From positions 310,001-374,000 of the forward strand of contig CAWUHX010000236.1 of the NCBI GenBank assembly GCA_963922205.1: 64,000 nucleotides of DNA. The letters are read 5' to 3'. Positions within the stretch are counted from its first letter, which is position 1; every line of letters starts with the position of its first letter. The position numbers and the translations under genes were made by a program. Positions 22,285 to 33,457 of this stretch are shown here, one piece after another. This stretch comes from Romanomermis culicivorax. Its lineage: Eukaryota > Nematoda > Enoplea > Mermithida > Mermithidae. The notes under the pieces were generated by a model. The model ran no database searches. It was given only the letters and a program-made list of their open reading frames with translations, and had not been told where the DNA came from.

Positions 22285-25200
22285 TTGTCACAAGTTGAAA
22301 ATCCAAAAGATGATCTTTTGAAGATAGACTCAATTACAACATCATCCAAAACTGATGAAATGCCAGCTTCAGGATGTTCAATTCCCATACTGACAAACAA
22401 ACAATCAAGATTAGAACCAAGGGATTTAGATAAGTTAATAGGTAAACAAATTATTTATTTGTCCTAAACTTACATCTTAAATGAAATCCTAGTTGTTTGT
22501 ATATTTTTCAACTGTATCTAAGGATATATTTCAGCTTTAGCTAATGCAGAGCAATTAATCAACAAACCTTCACCATTCCTAAAGGGAGGAGATGTTTACC
22601 TGTTTCTGTACTCCCGCAAAGAAGATAGTAATATACTTGTCAACTTATTTATGTGTCCATGAACCTTTAGTAATATTTGTACTTCCTCATAGAATTGTTT
22701 CTTTGCGATTGTTAGAATTGGATAAATGATGGAGTCCGAAAAATTCCAAGGTCTGATCCAAGGTACTCCACGACACACTACTTCATGGTGTGCAACTGAA
22801 ATACAAAATCAAAGAAAAACTTCAAAAGAATAGAATATAGGCAAATAAATCCAACTTCGGACAATCATCTATTCATAGGAGTAGTCCACTATGTTGACGA
22901 TGAGAAAGATGGTGTCAAATGAAAGCACCTCAATGCCAACACTGATAAGGTATTTATTCAAAACGCTTCTGTAATCAAGAAGTTGGTTGAAGTCAAACTG
23001 AAACGAGATCCAAACCTAATGCCTTCTCAATTGTATGAGAAAATTAAACTGCCAATCCTGCTCAACCAGGCCTGGAGGCTGTTTTAAATGGCAGAGATAG
23101 AAAACAGGTGGATATATTTAATTTGGTGTTATAAATGTTAATGTGCTACAAATGAAAATTACTGTTTTAGATGGCCAACTTCAAATAGGCCATGCTAAAC
23201 AAATTCTGGTCCATGAAGGACGCCATTTACAATTTAAACACCTTCATTCTCGAGATCAAATGTCAGTTCATAATGAGCATCGAACAAACAGCTCAAGACT
23301 TTCTAGTATCGTGTATGTTGCTGGAAACGCCAGAGATCATTAACGAATTAATAATGGAATATCCAAGTGAGCCGTTTGTTGTTCTTTATGACACTACTTT
23401 TGAATTGGGCGATTTACATTTATGTCAGCTGCAGTTTATCACCAAAAGAGCCTTGTTGGCAACTCAGTTTTTCCACTAGGCATCTTAATACAGGAAAAAG
23501 ATTTAAGGAAAACCATTGTGGTTTTATCCAGCAAATTTTTCGACAGCTACCCATTTGTATTACGAATGGGAAAATCAAAGTCGTCATAATTACTGACTGC
23601 GAATTCGATTTCCGAAATTTGACGCCAAATACCATGTGCAATTATTGCTGGCGTCATTTAGTAGAAAATGTTACTCAAAAAATTACAGAATTATATCAGA
23701 AAGATAATGACTTGTGTGTCGGGGTAGTGAACAATTTATATTCCATTCTAAAATCCAATTCCGAAAAACTAGCAGCCAAAGAAGCAGAACTAAGTGAAAG
23801 TTGGCCTGAAAAGTTTAAAAACTATTTCTTTTCGTCCATTGCATCAGCTATTCAAATGAGTCGAAAATGGGTGTTGGAACCGCTTGGGTTATACTCCAGC
23901 TTCTCAGGTATACTATATACACATGTCCAGATTAAGTGCACTCATACTTCAAAGACAAACTTTTAATTATATAACTTTAGTTCAAAACTATACTATAATC
24001 AAATTATGTAATTCCTTACATTTTCTATAATTTAATTACATTATACATTTTAGGCATAATGACCAACACCAGCCAAACTTTCAACAAAGTCTTCAAGACC
24101 TGGACTTCCTGGAGAGAAATGCCCATTGACATGGCCCTTCTGGCTTTCTACTGCTTTTTCTGATATTACAACATCGAATATCATGGTGCCAAATATGGAC
24201 TGGGGAATTTCAATCTCAACCCCCACATTCCACTAAGGCCTGCAAATGAAAGGCAGCAAAGAGAAACAATCTAACCCGGAAAAATTTTACAATACTGTTG
24301 ATTTGGCCAAGTTTCCATACAGCTACCCAAGTAGGTAGAGCCAAAATCACATCCTGCTGAAAATGCTGATTCAAATTTCAGAATTGGCCAGTTTTTAGTC
24401 GAAAATGGAAAGATGGTGCACAATACCCTATCAAGGGCAAAAATTCATAATGTCATTATTGACATGGTTGCCTATATTTGAATTACTTTACAATTTTTTC
24501 CAGTGCTTAAACGTAACTGAAAATGGTAATGTCTACCTAGTTCAATTCAACCCTACGAGCTGCAGTTGCGGTGACAAAGCATGCGCCCACTTGATAGCTG
24601 CTCGTATGTCCTGTAATTTACCTGTCCACGTAAAGGCCAAGAGAAACAACACTTCTTTGTGACGGGCAGACAAATGAAAGATAAGCGAGTCCAAATTGGG
24701 ATGTAAACATCCTCACAAAGACGACTTCAAGAACATCAAGCCAAAAGTTACTGATATTGAATTTGATGACGAGGAGCCGGAAACTCAAGTAGAAACAGAT
24801 TTGTGATTATGATGTCAAAATTGGGAAGCCTGCTACAAACCATATGGATTCGGACAGTTCACGTGATACTCAAGTGGAAACGACTACTTGTGATTACGAC
24901 TCCCAAATTGACCTTCCAGAAAAAAATAATAGCGATTTTACGAATTGTCCTGAGCATACAGTAGAAACAAAAAATTGTGCCTATGATGCCCATCAATTAA
25001 TTATAAAACAACTTGAGTGAGTGATAACAATTTATTTGTCATCATGGTGGTGATCTTTCAAATGTACATATTTTTCAGACGAATAGAAGAAAAATGCCAA
25101 CTGTACGACAATGTTTATGCATCTCCGCCGAACTATAACTCGCAGGCTACACTTTTGGTAGATTCACAGTCCCAAAACAGTGAAGCCCTAAATATAAAAA

Positions 25201-27040
25201 GGTAAACAAGCATGAACTACACTCATCACATCTAACAAACTAAAAATTCCAACCAATTTTTTCTAAATTGACATTTTCTGTTTAAGAGAAGAGATCAATG
25301 TTACTTGGGCAACAATTATAATTGATTTGCAAATTACATCCTGCAATGAAATTCAAGATGAATTACCAAACTCAGAGGAAATACCCGAATTGCAACCTTA
25401 ACCAGTAATAATAACTATAGTTTCATTCAAATACTTGTGAGTTAATTGAATGTTTGCATATAGATTGACTTACAAATGTTGATAAGCAACAACTTGCCAA
25501 ACTTGGAAGCCGAAGAAGATGAGGACATTATCGGTAGCCTTAGTGATGTTGATGATGATGCTTTATTGGGGGAAATGTTAAAACCAAAAGGTCCAAAACC
25601 GACATTCTGCGAATGTCATGTCGATAAAACTGTAAATCAAATGCTGGAATGCCATGCACAAATTGAAGAAATATGCAGAGTATGGTACCATCCAGAATGT
25701 GAAAATATATTCAAAGTTTATTTTTCAGGTAGAAAGAATTGAAAGAAGGCCGAAAATAAATTGTATTGGGAATGCATGCACTGCTTCATTGGGGACTATT
25801 TCCAAAATTCACTGCAAATAGATACTGGTCTAGCGAAATACCAATTACAGAATACTTGTACAATCGATCCATGTTTAACATCATTCTACATTAAAGCTAA
25901 ATTTTGTCCAAAATTCCTGACACAGGTAATTTAATTACTATATTACGTAACATTCATAAATTATTTTAAAATATTATAGCTACCCATCGAATTTTCAATG
26001 TTGAAAAATAGTTTGAACTTGGCGCTTCAAAACAAATTAGAGGAAGTTGCATTGGAATGGGTCAACTATTTAGGCTTCCACAAGAATGCTGTACTGCAAA
26101 AAAACAAAAGAAGGACAGCATGGGCACAAACTTATTCGATTTGTTCAGTAGTGTCGACAAATATTTCTTGCCTCATGTCAGTAGCATGCACACTCTGCAA
26201 TGCCATAGCGAGTGTTCCATAGCCAAATGCCCAATGAAAATTATTACAATGGAAATTACAGGCTATGCTGTGTAAGTCTTTTGTTTTTTAATATGAATTC
26301 AGTTGCAATTTTTGGACATCTTATCTTTTAAAAACGTGTGTTCCTAGTTTAAAAATAAGAGTAAAAAACCAGTTTAAAAAATTAAAAGAAATTTTTTTTT
26401 TATTTTAAAAAATTTTAAAAATTTTAAAATTTCAAAATTTTGGTTTTAAAGTGTTCCCCTGACGTTAGTGAGTAGAGCAAACAAGTTGCCAAATGATTTT
26501 CGATGTTTTTGAGTTTGAAAATAAAGTGATCCCTGAGTAGCTGATCCAGGTTTCAGGTGTGCACAACTAAAACCTGGATAACTTCCCCACAGATCACTTA
26601 TTTTTTAAAGCTAAAATTTGCATTTAGGGTTTCAGAAACTTAGGTTTTTAAGCACGCCGGACATTTCTAAATTGTTTTTTGAAAAATTCAAATTTTTTTA
26701 AAAAAATTTTAAAATTTTTCAAAATTTCAAAATTTTGTTTCAAAGCGAGTTTGAAAATGGAGTGATCCGTGGGAAACACCAACTTTACAGTTTATGTTCA
26801 TGTAGGCTAAAAGGAAAAACAATGGAAAATGTTGTGAGTAAACAACTGCATAAACATAAGAAAATATGTGAACAAAGGCATGAAAATGGGTTGGTCAAAT
26901 GTCTGGGAATAAGAACGCATTTCCCACCTACCTTCACAATGCAACAGCTACTCATGCTGCTGCCAGTATACTTATGCAATGCGCCATTCAATAACATTTT
27001 TGATTTGCTGACTGAGTTGATGTTTAATCCACGATGGTAA
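22285..27040 (+). pseudogene. Mutator-like transposase with CG-1-like, SWIM and PHD domains (decayed)
   Basis: Plus-strand exons in order: 22,285-22,441 (MSQVENPKDDLLKIDS...); 22,533 to about 22,640 and 22,710-22,960, a CG-1/CAMTA-like DNA-binding region (GGDVYLFLYSRKED ... WINDGVRKIPRSDPR ... FKRIEYR ... FIGVVHYVDDE); and 23,170-23,910, the RNase H-fold core with D in VVLYDTTFELGD, D in VVIITDCEFDF and a CWRHLVENV C..H motif. Then come 24,055-24,250 with GIMTNTSQTFNKVFKTW, where relatives have Glu at the Gln; 24,500-24,660 with a SWIM finger (CSCGDKACAH); 25,475-25,740 with a PHD-like finger (CECH...WYHPEC); and further exons at 25,998-26,270 and about 26,790-27,040. Stops at 22,797, 22,920 and 23,186 and a frameshift near 23,500 inactivate it. 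The family cuts and pastes DNA through long TIRs. The MULE call is strong but by eye. Confidence 0.8.
26340..26770 (-). repeat. Inverted copies of the left subterminal units
   Basis: These are inverse matches to the units at 14,095-14,880: TTAGTGAGTAGAGCAAACAA, CGATGTTTTTGAGTTTGAAA and AAAGTGATCCCTGAGTAG, and a partial second unit at 26,690-26,770. They fall between the last transposase exons. They form a large internal inverted repeat with the left copies. Confidence 0.75.
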
Positions 27041-27830
27041 AAACAAACTGGTGTTGGGTTTTGGTTTTTTTTCACTGTACATTTTTCAGCTACCATTTTT
27101 TGTTAGTTATTGTTCATCTCAATGATCACTTCACATGCATCCTTATTCGACTGGGGACTTCGACAAAAGAGTATTTGTTCTGCGATGATTTGCAAGATGC
27201 AATGTAAGGGGTAACACAAGGTAGTAGAAGAGAGCATCTTCTACAATATGCCTTGTATTTTTTATACTTTTAAGTAATATTTTTAATTGTTTGTTTTAAC
27301 TTTGTATATTTAAAGTTTACATATTCTGTTGAATTTCTCATGTTGTTCTGTATTTACCAGTTTTCATACCTGGTGCAATTTTTCCTGTGTTAGTTTTAAA
27401 ATTTTTATCACCATTTTTATATTTTATCTCACCAGTTCTAAATTCTATCTTATCTGTTATTCATTGTTTAAATTTTATTGCTTTTAATGTATCATATTTG
27501 TATTGTAATTGTTCATTATGCATCTTATTTTCTTCTTCTCTTTTGGTTTTATTTGGTTTTATTTGCTTTAACTTCTTATTCCTTCTTTTTTGAGTTTTGA
27601 CTTTTTTAGTCTTTTTGTTGGCTTTTCTTACTTATTTTTCTTTTGTTTTTAGTTACTTTTATTTTCTTTTACTTTCAATTTTTTTCATAATTGTTTTACT
27701 TTACTTATATTATATTTGTTGTATATAGTTGTTTGTTTGGATGAAAATAAAAATGGGTACATATACATACTAATAGGAGTCCTGTGATTGAATGAAAATT
27801 AGATAATCCATCTGTCTTCCAACTTGTTTT
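27041..27830. other. T-rich 3' flank of the transposase gene
   Basis: The plus strand is strongly pyrimidine-rich from 27,240 to 27,760 (TTTTATTTTC-type low complexity). AAAATAAAAATGG near 27,745 could act as a polyadenylation region. Open frames here are compositional artefacts. Confidence 0.4.
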
Positions 27831-30800
27831 ATGAGGTTTCTGACTATATGCATTAACTCCCTTTCAACCCGTAGCTTTTATGTTTCATACGGAAACACGG
27901 ATATATAAAAAAATTCCATTTATATTTGTTTGTGTGGTTTCATGACAGTTTAATCAGAAGTTGAACTGCCGTTAGACTGCATTTTTACCATTTTTTCAAT
28001 TTAATTTTTATTTTAATCAAAATTACAAAAATAGAACAGGCTAAACATTCTATCAATGATTAAACTACCATTCTATCATACTAGCTAAAAAGCAATTACG
28101 TATATATCTTCAGCTTTCCTGTTGAAACATATAAATAACAGATTGGAAAACTATTTTAGCATTGACAACCAAAAGTATTGATTTGGTGACTGCACTTGCT
28201 TATTTTTGATCTGGTTTCTGACACACATTTTCTATTTGCCTATCATACTCTGCCAACCCATAAATGTGATGTTTCAACAGTTTTTCCATCTTTATATACA
28301 TGTGAGAGATATGGCCTCGTCAGATTTTGAACAAACCAAAAAGGAATTTTCTATTGATGACTTAACTACTGTTCTATCAGTTTATTTTATTGATTACGGC
28401 AAGATTGAATTTATGTTTAAACCTTGCGGTTGTTCAATCCTTTTGCAGTTTAGGTTAAACTTTTATTCCATCTAATCCTGTAGACATGATGTTTTGATAC
28501 TTTTCTCATCTTTATATACATGTTGCTGATATGGGCTCATTAGGATTTGAATTTACAAAAAAGGATTATAGAAGAATTAATGACTTTTCTATCAAAAATG
28601 ACCCTTAATGGTTTACCTAACTGTTTCGTTGGTCATTCAAACCTGGAGGCGGTTCAATCCTTTTGCAGTTTTACACAATAAAAATTTATTTATTCAATTT
28701 TGAACATTTGCTTTTATTCTGTATTAACCCGTACATACAATGTTTCAACACTTCCCTCTTTTTTATATACATGTGAGACATATATATTCATCAGGATTTG
28801 AATAGACCAAACGGGAATATAAAATCATCCACAAAACCAGTTCATGATTGCTCATATAAATATATACACCAATCCATATCCGGATGCGTACACTAAATGC
28901 AATAAAACAATTTTCTTTCTGTCATCCTGTGGATATAATGTTTCAATGATTTTCTCTTCTTTATGTACACCTGCACAATAGCCTTCATTATGAATTGAAC
29001 CAACCCAATACAAATCCCATAACTAAACAAGAATACAACCTCAGAGGCTTAACTACCGTTCTATCAGATTGTTCAACGGGATTATTGAATTCACTTCACA
29101 GTTGTTGTTCAATTGTTTTACAAAATTTTCTTTTTCAAAGTTCTTTGACAAACTTTTCAAGATGACCGGATCATGTCCGATCAATGGACAAACTAAAAAG
29201 ACATGCTAAATATTTGTTCTAACCTGTACAAATAATGTTTTGATCAAATCCAGTAGATAGATATACAAGTGAAGATTAAGATAAACAGGACAGTAAGACA
29301 GCCCCTGTCCGTTATGCTGATGTTAAACCACATGCATCTGATAAGCAATCAAATGCCTTATTTACGACTGACTACTGTTTTTCTAAAACTTTTAATGATA
29401 ATATAAATATGTTTTGTAACTGTTTTCAACATATTACAGTGAGTCTAGGTCGGATTTGAAGTAAAAATTGGTCATTCAAACCTGAAGGTGGTTCAATCCT
29501 TTTGCAGTTTTAAAGAATAAAAATTCATTTATTCCATTTTGAACATGTAGGCTAGATTTTTGATTAAATACGTGCTTTTATTCTGTATTAACCCGTACAT
29601 ACAATGTTTCAACACTTCTCTCTTTCTTATATACATGTGAGACATATATATTCATCAGGATTTGAATAGACCAAACAGGAATATAAAATCATCGACTTAA
29701 CTATTGTTCTATCAATTTTCCAATTTTTGAATTTGCCGCTTATGGCAATTAACATAACTTTTCCTGGTGGTCATTCAATCCTTTTACATTTTTTCCTAAT
29801 TTTTTTTATACACATTTATAAAGTCTTGGAATTAAAAACCAAGGCTTTGTTCAATGACTAATCTGACCATTTCTTTAATCCTGTCAGGCAGAAAACTATG
29901 CAGATTCTTGATTGCATAATAGAGCGAATTTACTGGCAAACATTTTAATTGCACTAATCATTAAAATTGACAATTCGACAAAAGATAAATGTAAAAAATC
30001 AAAACAAATTCATAATAATTGTAAAAATTGTGAAAATTCATCAACCTATTGACACACAAATACCAAATGGCTGGGTAAACATATATGGTTATTTGCAATA
30101 AAACCAGTTAATGTTTGCTCAAATAACATTATAGATGGATCCAGATCCATACAAAAAATGCAATAAAAACAGTTTATGTATGCTCATATAAAAACTATAT
30201 ACACTGATCCAGATCGGTAAAAAAATTTTCTAATACACATGCATTTACTTTCTGTTATCCCATGGACATGATGTTTCAATGCTTTTCTCTTCTTTATGTA
30301 CATGTGCACAATAGACTTCATTATGAATTGAACAAACTGAATTAGAATCCCATAACTAAAGAAGAACACAATATCAAAGGCTTAACTACTGTTCTATCAA
30401 ATATTCAACATTGTATCGATGTTATTCGGGATTATTGAATTCACTTCGCGGTTGTTGTTCAATCATTTTACAAAATTTTCTTTTTCAAAATTCTTTTACA
30501 AACTTTTCAAGGTGACCAGACCATGGTGTATCAATGGACAAACCAAAAAGACGAGTGAAGATTAAGACAGTAAGACAGCCCATGTCGGTTATACTGACAT
30601 TAAACCACATGCATCTGTTTTTGTAAAACTTTTGATAATAATATGTTTTGTAACTGTTTTCAACATATTACAGTGAGTCTGGGTCGGATTTTAAGTAAAA
30701 ATAATTCATGAATAGTAAACGGATAATGTAGGATCTAACGGATTGGTTCGTACTAAAAAGACATGCTAAATTTTTGTTCTAACCCATATAAATAATATTT

Positions 30801-30900
30801 CAATGAATTGCAGCAGATACATATACCAAACATAAATTAAGTTGTCAAACAGTACAACATTATATTAGTTATTCTGGAGTTAAACCACACTGATATGAGG
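27830..30900. repeat. Degenerate ~3-kb tandem array
   Basis: At least eight diverged copies of one block occur, at about 28,240, 28,470, 28,720, 28,920, 29,225, 29,590, 30,250 and 30,780. The shared core is a CC-GTA-A-A-ATGTTTCAA-R-TTYTCTYTTYTTTATRTACATG phrase followed by a GAATTGAAC/GATTTGAA phrase. Larger blocks are duplicated: 28,680-28,830 with 29,520-29,700, and 28,900-29,460 with 30,220-30,710 (shared CAATCCTTTTGCAGTTTTA, GAATTCACTTC and TTTCAAGRTGACC phrases). No coding capacity is present. It looks like expanded subterminal repeat DNA of the transposon. Confidence 0.65.
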
Positions 30901-30984
30901 AACAATCTTGGCTGGACTACTGTTTTTGAATTTTTTCCCTATAAAAGTATGAAATACTCATGATGACATATAAAAAAAAATTTA

Positions 30985-31300
30985 AAACAAACTGATCCAG
31001 ATCAAAAATATTGATCTGGATCAAAATCTGAATATGTGGCGTGAATTTACTCATCAGGACGAAAAAATTTGAAAAAATTTATATAGGTGATAAATTGAAA
31101 AAAATGATCCGGATCAAAAATATTGATCTGTATCAAAATCTGAATATGTGGCGTGAAAATACTCATCACAACGAAAAAATTCGAAAAAATTTAATCTAGG
31201 TGAAAATTAAAAAAAATTGATGCGGATCAAAAATATTGATCTGCATCAAAATCTGAATATGTGGCGTGAAAATACTCATCAGGACGAAAAAATTTGATCC
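30985..31300 (+). repeat. Three tandem ~110-125-bp units
   Basis: Three units each contain GATCAAAAATATTGATCTG, then ATCAAAATCTGAATATGTGG, CGTGAA and CATCASRACGAAAAAATT. They abut the right inner TIR, whose GATCCGGATC words they share. Confidence 0.8.
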
Positions 31301-31580
31301 AGATCAAATTTTTTGATCCGGATCAAAAAATGTGGATCCGGATCAAAAATTAATACATTGGAACCTGATCCGTAGGGGGTGATCCATGATGAAAATCGGG
31401 GTTTTAGGCGTATTTTCCATAGACCCGGATCACTGGACTGATCCGCCGTGATCCGGGTTTTAGGTACCTAAAACCATGGTATACGGAGAAAAACCCCCAA
31501 TCCGCCAATCCGTGGTGATCCGGGTTTTAGGCACCCGATCCGGATCCATGGAACCGATCCGGGATTTAGTCATACCCTCT

Positions 31581-33457
31581 ATTTTTAGCGGAATTTTTCC
31601 TTTGCATAACCTAACACTTTTTTCAGGCTCTGTATAGATTATGAAATATAATTATAACTAAATTATGAAATTTAATTAATTTTGATTCGCCACAAAACAA
31701 ATTCAAATTTTCTATTTTCAAATGCAGATTTATACTGTCTTTTCCAGGATAATTCTGCAAACTCTTTTAGACCTTAAAATTTTTTTCCTAATGAATAAAG
31801 CTAAATAATGTATTGTAAAGCTCTGATGTCTTGCAGGCGGAAACGGTTAGTCATGACGTGGGAAAGGAAAAAACAAAAAGTATAAAAAGAAAAGCATCTG
31901 CGTTGCGTGCAGTATTCTTTGAAATGAAAAACCGTTCAGTCATTTTTTCTGATCAAATGGATATTTTTACGTCCCTTGATCTTTATTTACCTTTGTATCA
32001 AACATTCTTTTTTAAATCTATAACCTTTCCTCTTACATCTGATATAGCAATGGCATACAATCGGCTCCCTCTTAATTGGCAATACAGTACACAAAACGTG
32101 GGCATTGTATCCTCACTTTCCAACTTTTCCATTAGTTGTATAGTTTAAATGCAGAAAATACCCATTCCTTTGGTAAAAAATTGCAAAACTCGTCCATGAA
32201 CAAAATGCGGCAAATTAGTATAAAATTAGTAGAAAAATTTTTAGATTGATCGTGCTAAATACAGTCCAGATCACAAGTAACGTGACATGTCCACAAGCGT
32301 ATGGCAAGCGACCTGCTTGCCAAGTGCTTGTAGATTGCTTGTCATTTTGTTGCTTGCCACAAGCAACTCACAAGTGCTTGCCAAGCAACCCACAAGCATT
32401 TCGCAAGCACTCCACAAGCATTGCACAAGTAATCCGCAAGCGTTTCACAAGCGATGCACAACAGACACTCTTTTACGACCTTATTCTTCACGTTTAGGGA
32501 CGCCTTTGTCTTTTCCGACAAAAGAATTCCTTAGAAGGGATACATCGAAATGGATTACTGTAGACGTGAAATATGTTGATGATATAAAAACAATCGGTCT
32601 GCTACAGTAAGGCTTTCATAAAATGCTTATAAATCGGAAAAATGAAAACAGCATTGTAGTCAAAATTTTTGGCAGAGCTTGTCTGATGGAATTTTTTGTA
32701 AAAGAATTGTTACGGGCTGGTTGAGAATGCTCACAAATTTTTAGTCCAATTTATTTTAGCAGACAATTTCAAAAATATAAAATAGCACTTGCTTTTTCGC
32801 TGTAATTAATTATTAACAAAAAGTTTACTTTACTTTGTTTTTATGCATGTACAGTAGGGAGCATATTTTGAAAAACGTATGATATATTTTTCTCTTCGAA
32901 AAAAGTCGAAAACAAAAAATGTCTGCTGTTGCTTTCAAAAAGCCGCATGTTATGAACGTCCTCAAGGTACATCGACAGACTTCCAATAAATAATTGCCTT
33001 CATAAATATATTCCAACTGACATTCACACTTACAGCTGCAAGTGCTTGACAAGCGACTCACAAGCACTTGGCAAGCAATTCACAAGCACTTGGCAAGCAG
33101 GTCACAAGCACTTGGCAAGCAACCTACAAGCACTCTACAGCGACTCACAAGCGCTTGGACAAGCAACCGACAAGCGTTCCACAAGCAATCCACTAGTGCT
33201 GCCAAATTGGCGATTGTGACAAGCAACCCACAGGCAAAAACACACGTTACTTGTGATCTGGACTGTAGGCGTTTGGAAACTGGACGCACTTTTGTTTAAG
33301 GTTACCATAATTATCTGTCTTAAGAGGCATTACAAGACATTCCTCGGTCGTTCAACTGCTTTTTAAACGCGGCTCTATGGTGTATGAATCTGAGACATAA
33401 TAAAAAAACCGTCGTCGTTAAAAAGTGAGGTACACAAAGAAAAGAGTGCTAAAAATA
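31581..33457. mobile_element. 1.88-kb insertion in the right TIR, TA-flanked
   Basis: The insertion begins TATTTTTAGC and ends GCTAAAAATA, so the ends are short inverted repeats bounded by TA dinucleotides. Removing it joins the two TIR blocks into a continuous match with the left TIR. It encodes no recognised protein; a 105-codon frame at 31,831-32,148 is unassigned. A smaller TIR element lies within it. Confidence 0.65.
32262..33265. mobile_element. 1.0-kb Tc1/mariner-type nonautonomous element
   Basis: It has a perfect 23-base TIR: starting at 32,262 with CAGTCCAGATCACAAGTAAC and inverted at 33,243-33,265, bounded by TA on both sides (32,260-32,261 and 33,266-33,267). TA duplication and a CAGT start are hallmarks of Tc1/mariner elements. 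It has no transposase. Just inside each end lie arrays of CACAAGCACTTGGCAAGCAA-like repeats (32,290-32,460 and 33,035-33,240), both in the same orientation. The middle includes an inverted copy of the dispersed GTGAGCAT repeat near 32,720-32,750. Confidence 0.85.

Larger units (their letters stand above)
15013..26954. repeat. Strand-polar 10-mer CAGCTACYCA, ~20 copies
   Basis: Exact CAGCTACTCA or CAGCTACCCA occurs on the minus strand at 15013, 16118, 16978, 18456, 19172, 21092, 21192 and 26534, and on the plus strand at 21967, 22030, 22128, 22175, 22213, 23544, 24320 and 26945. Close variants (CAGCTACTTG, AGGCTACTCA, CAGCTATTCA, TAGCTACCCA) lie at 17446, 17679 and 18294 (minus) and 23845 and 25977 (plus). 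Copies sit in coding exons (encoding QLL, QLP or TAT in different frames), introns and the divergent spacer alike. Except for the inverted subterminal copy at 26534, every exact copy points in the transcription direction of its own arm. No exact copy was seen elsewhere in the window. Confidence 0.85.

Noticed and set aside
15013-26954. CAGCTACYCA as 3' splice sites (contains CAG)
   Set aside because: Many copies lie mid-exon with uninterrupted conserved protein on both sides (for example within the helicase motif II exon and transposase core), so splicing there would break the protein.
32246-33299. Overlapping open frames across the CAAGC arrays
   Set aside because: The repeat unit lacks stop codons in several frames, so the frames follow from the array and encode simple repetitive peptides.
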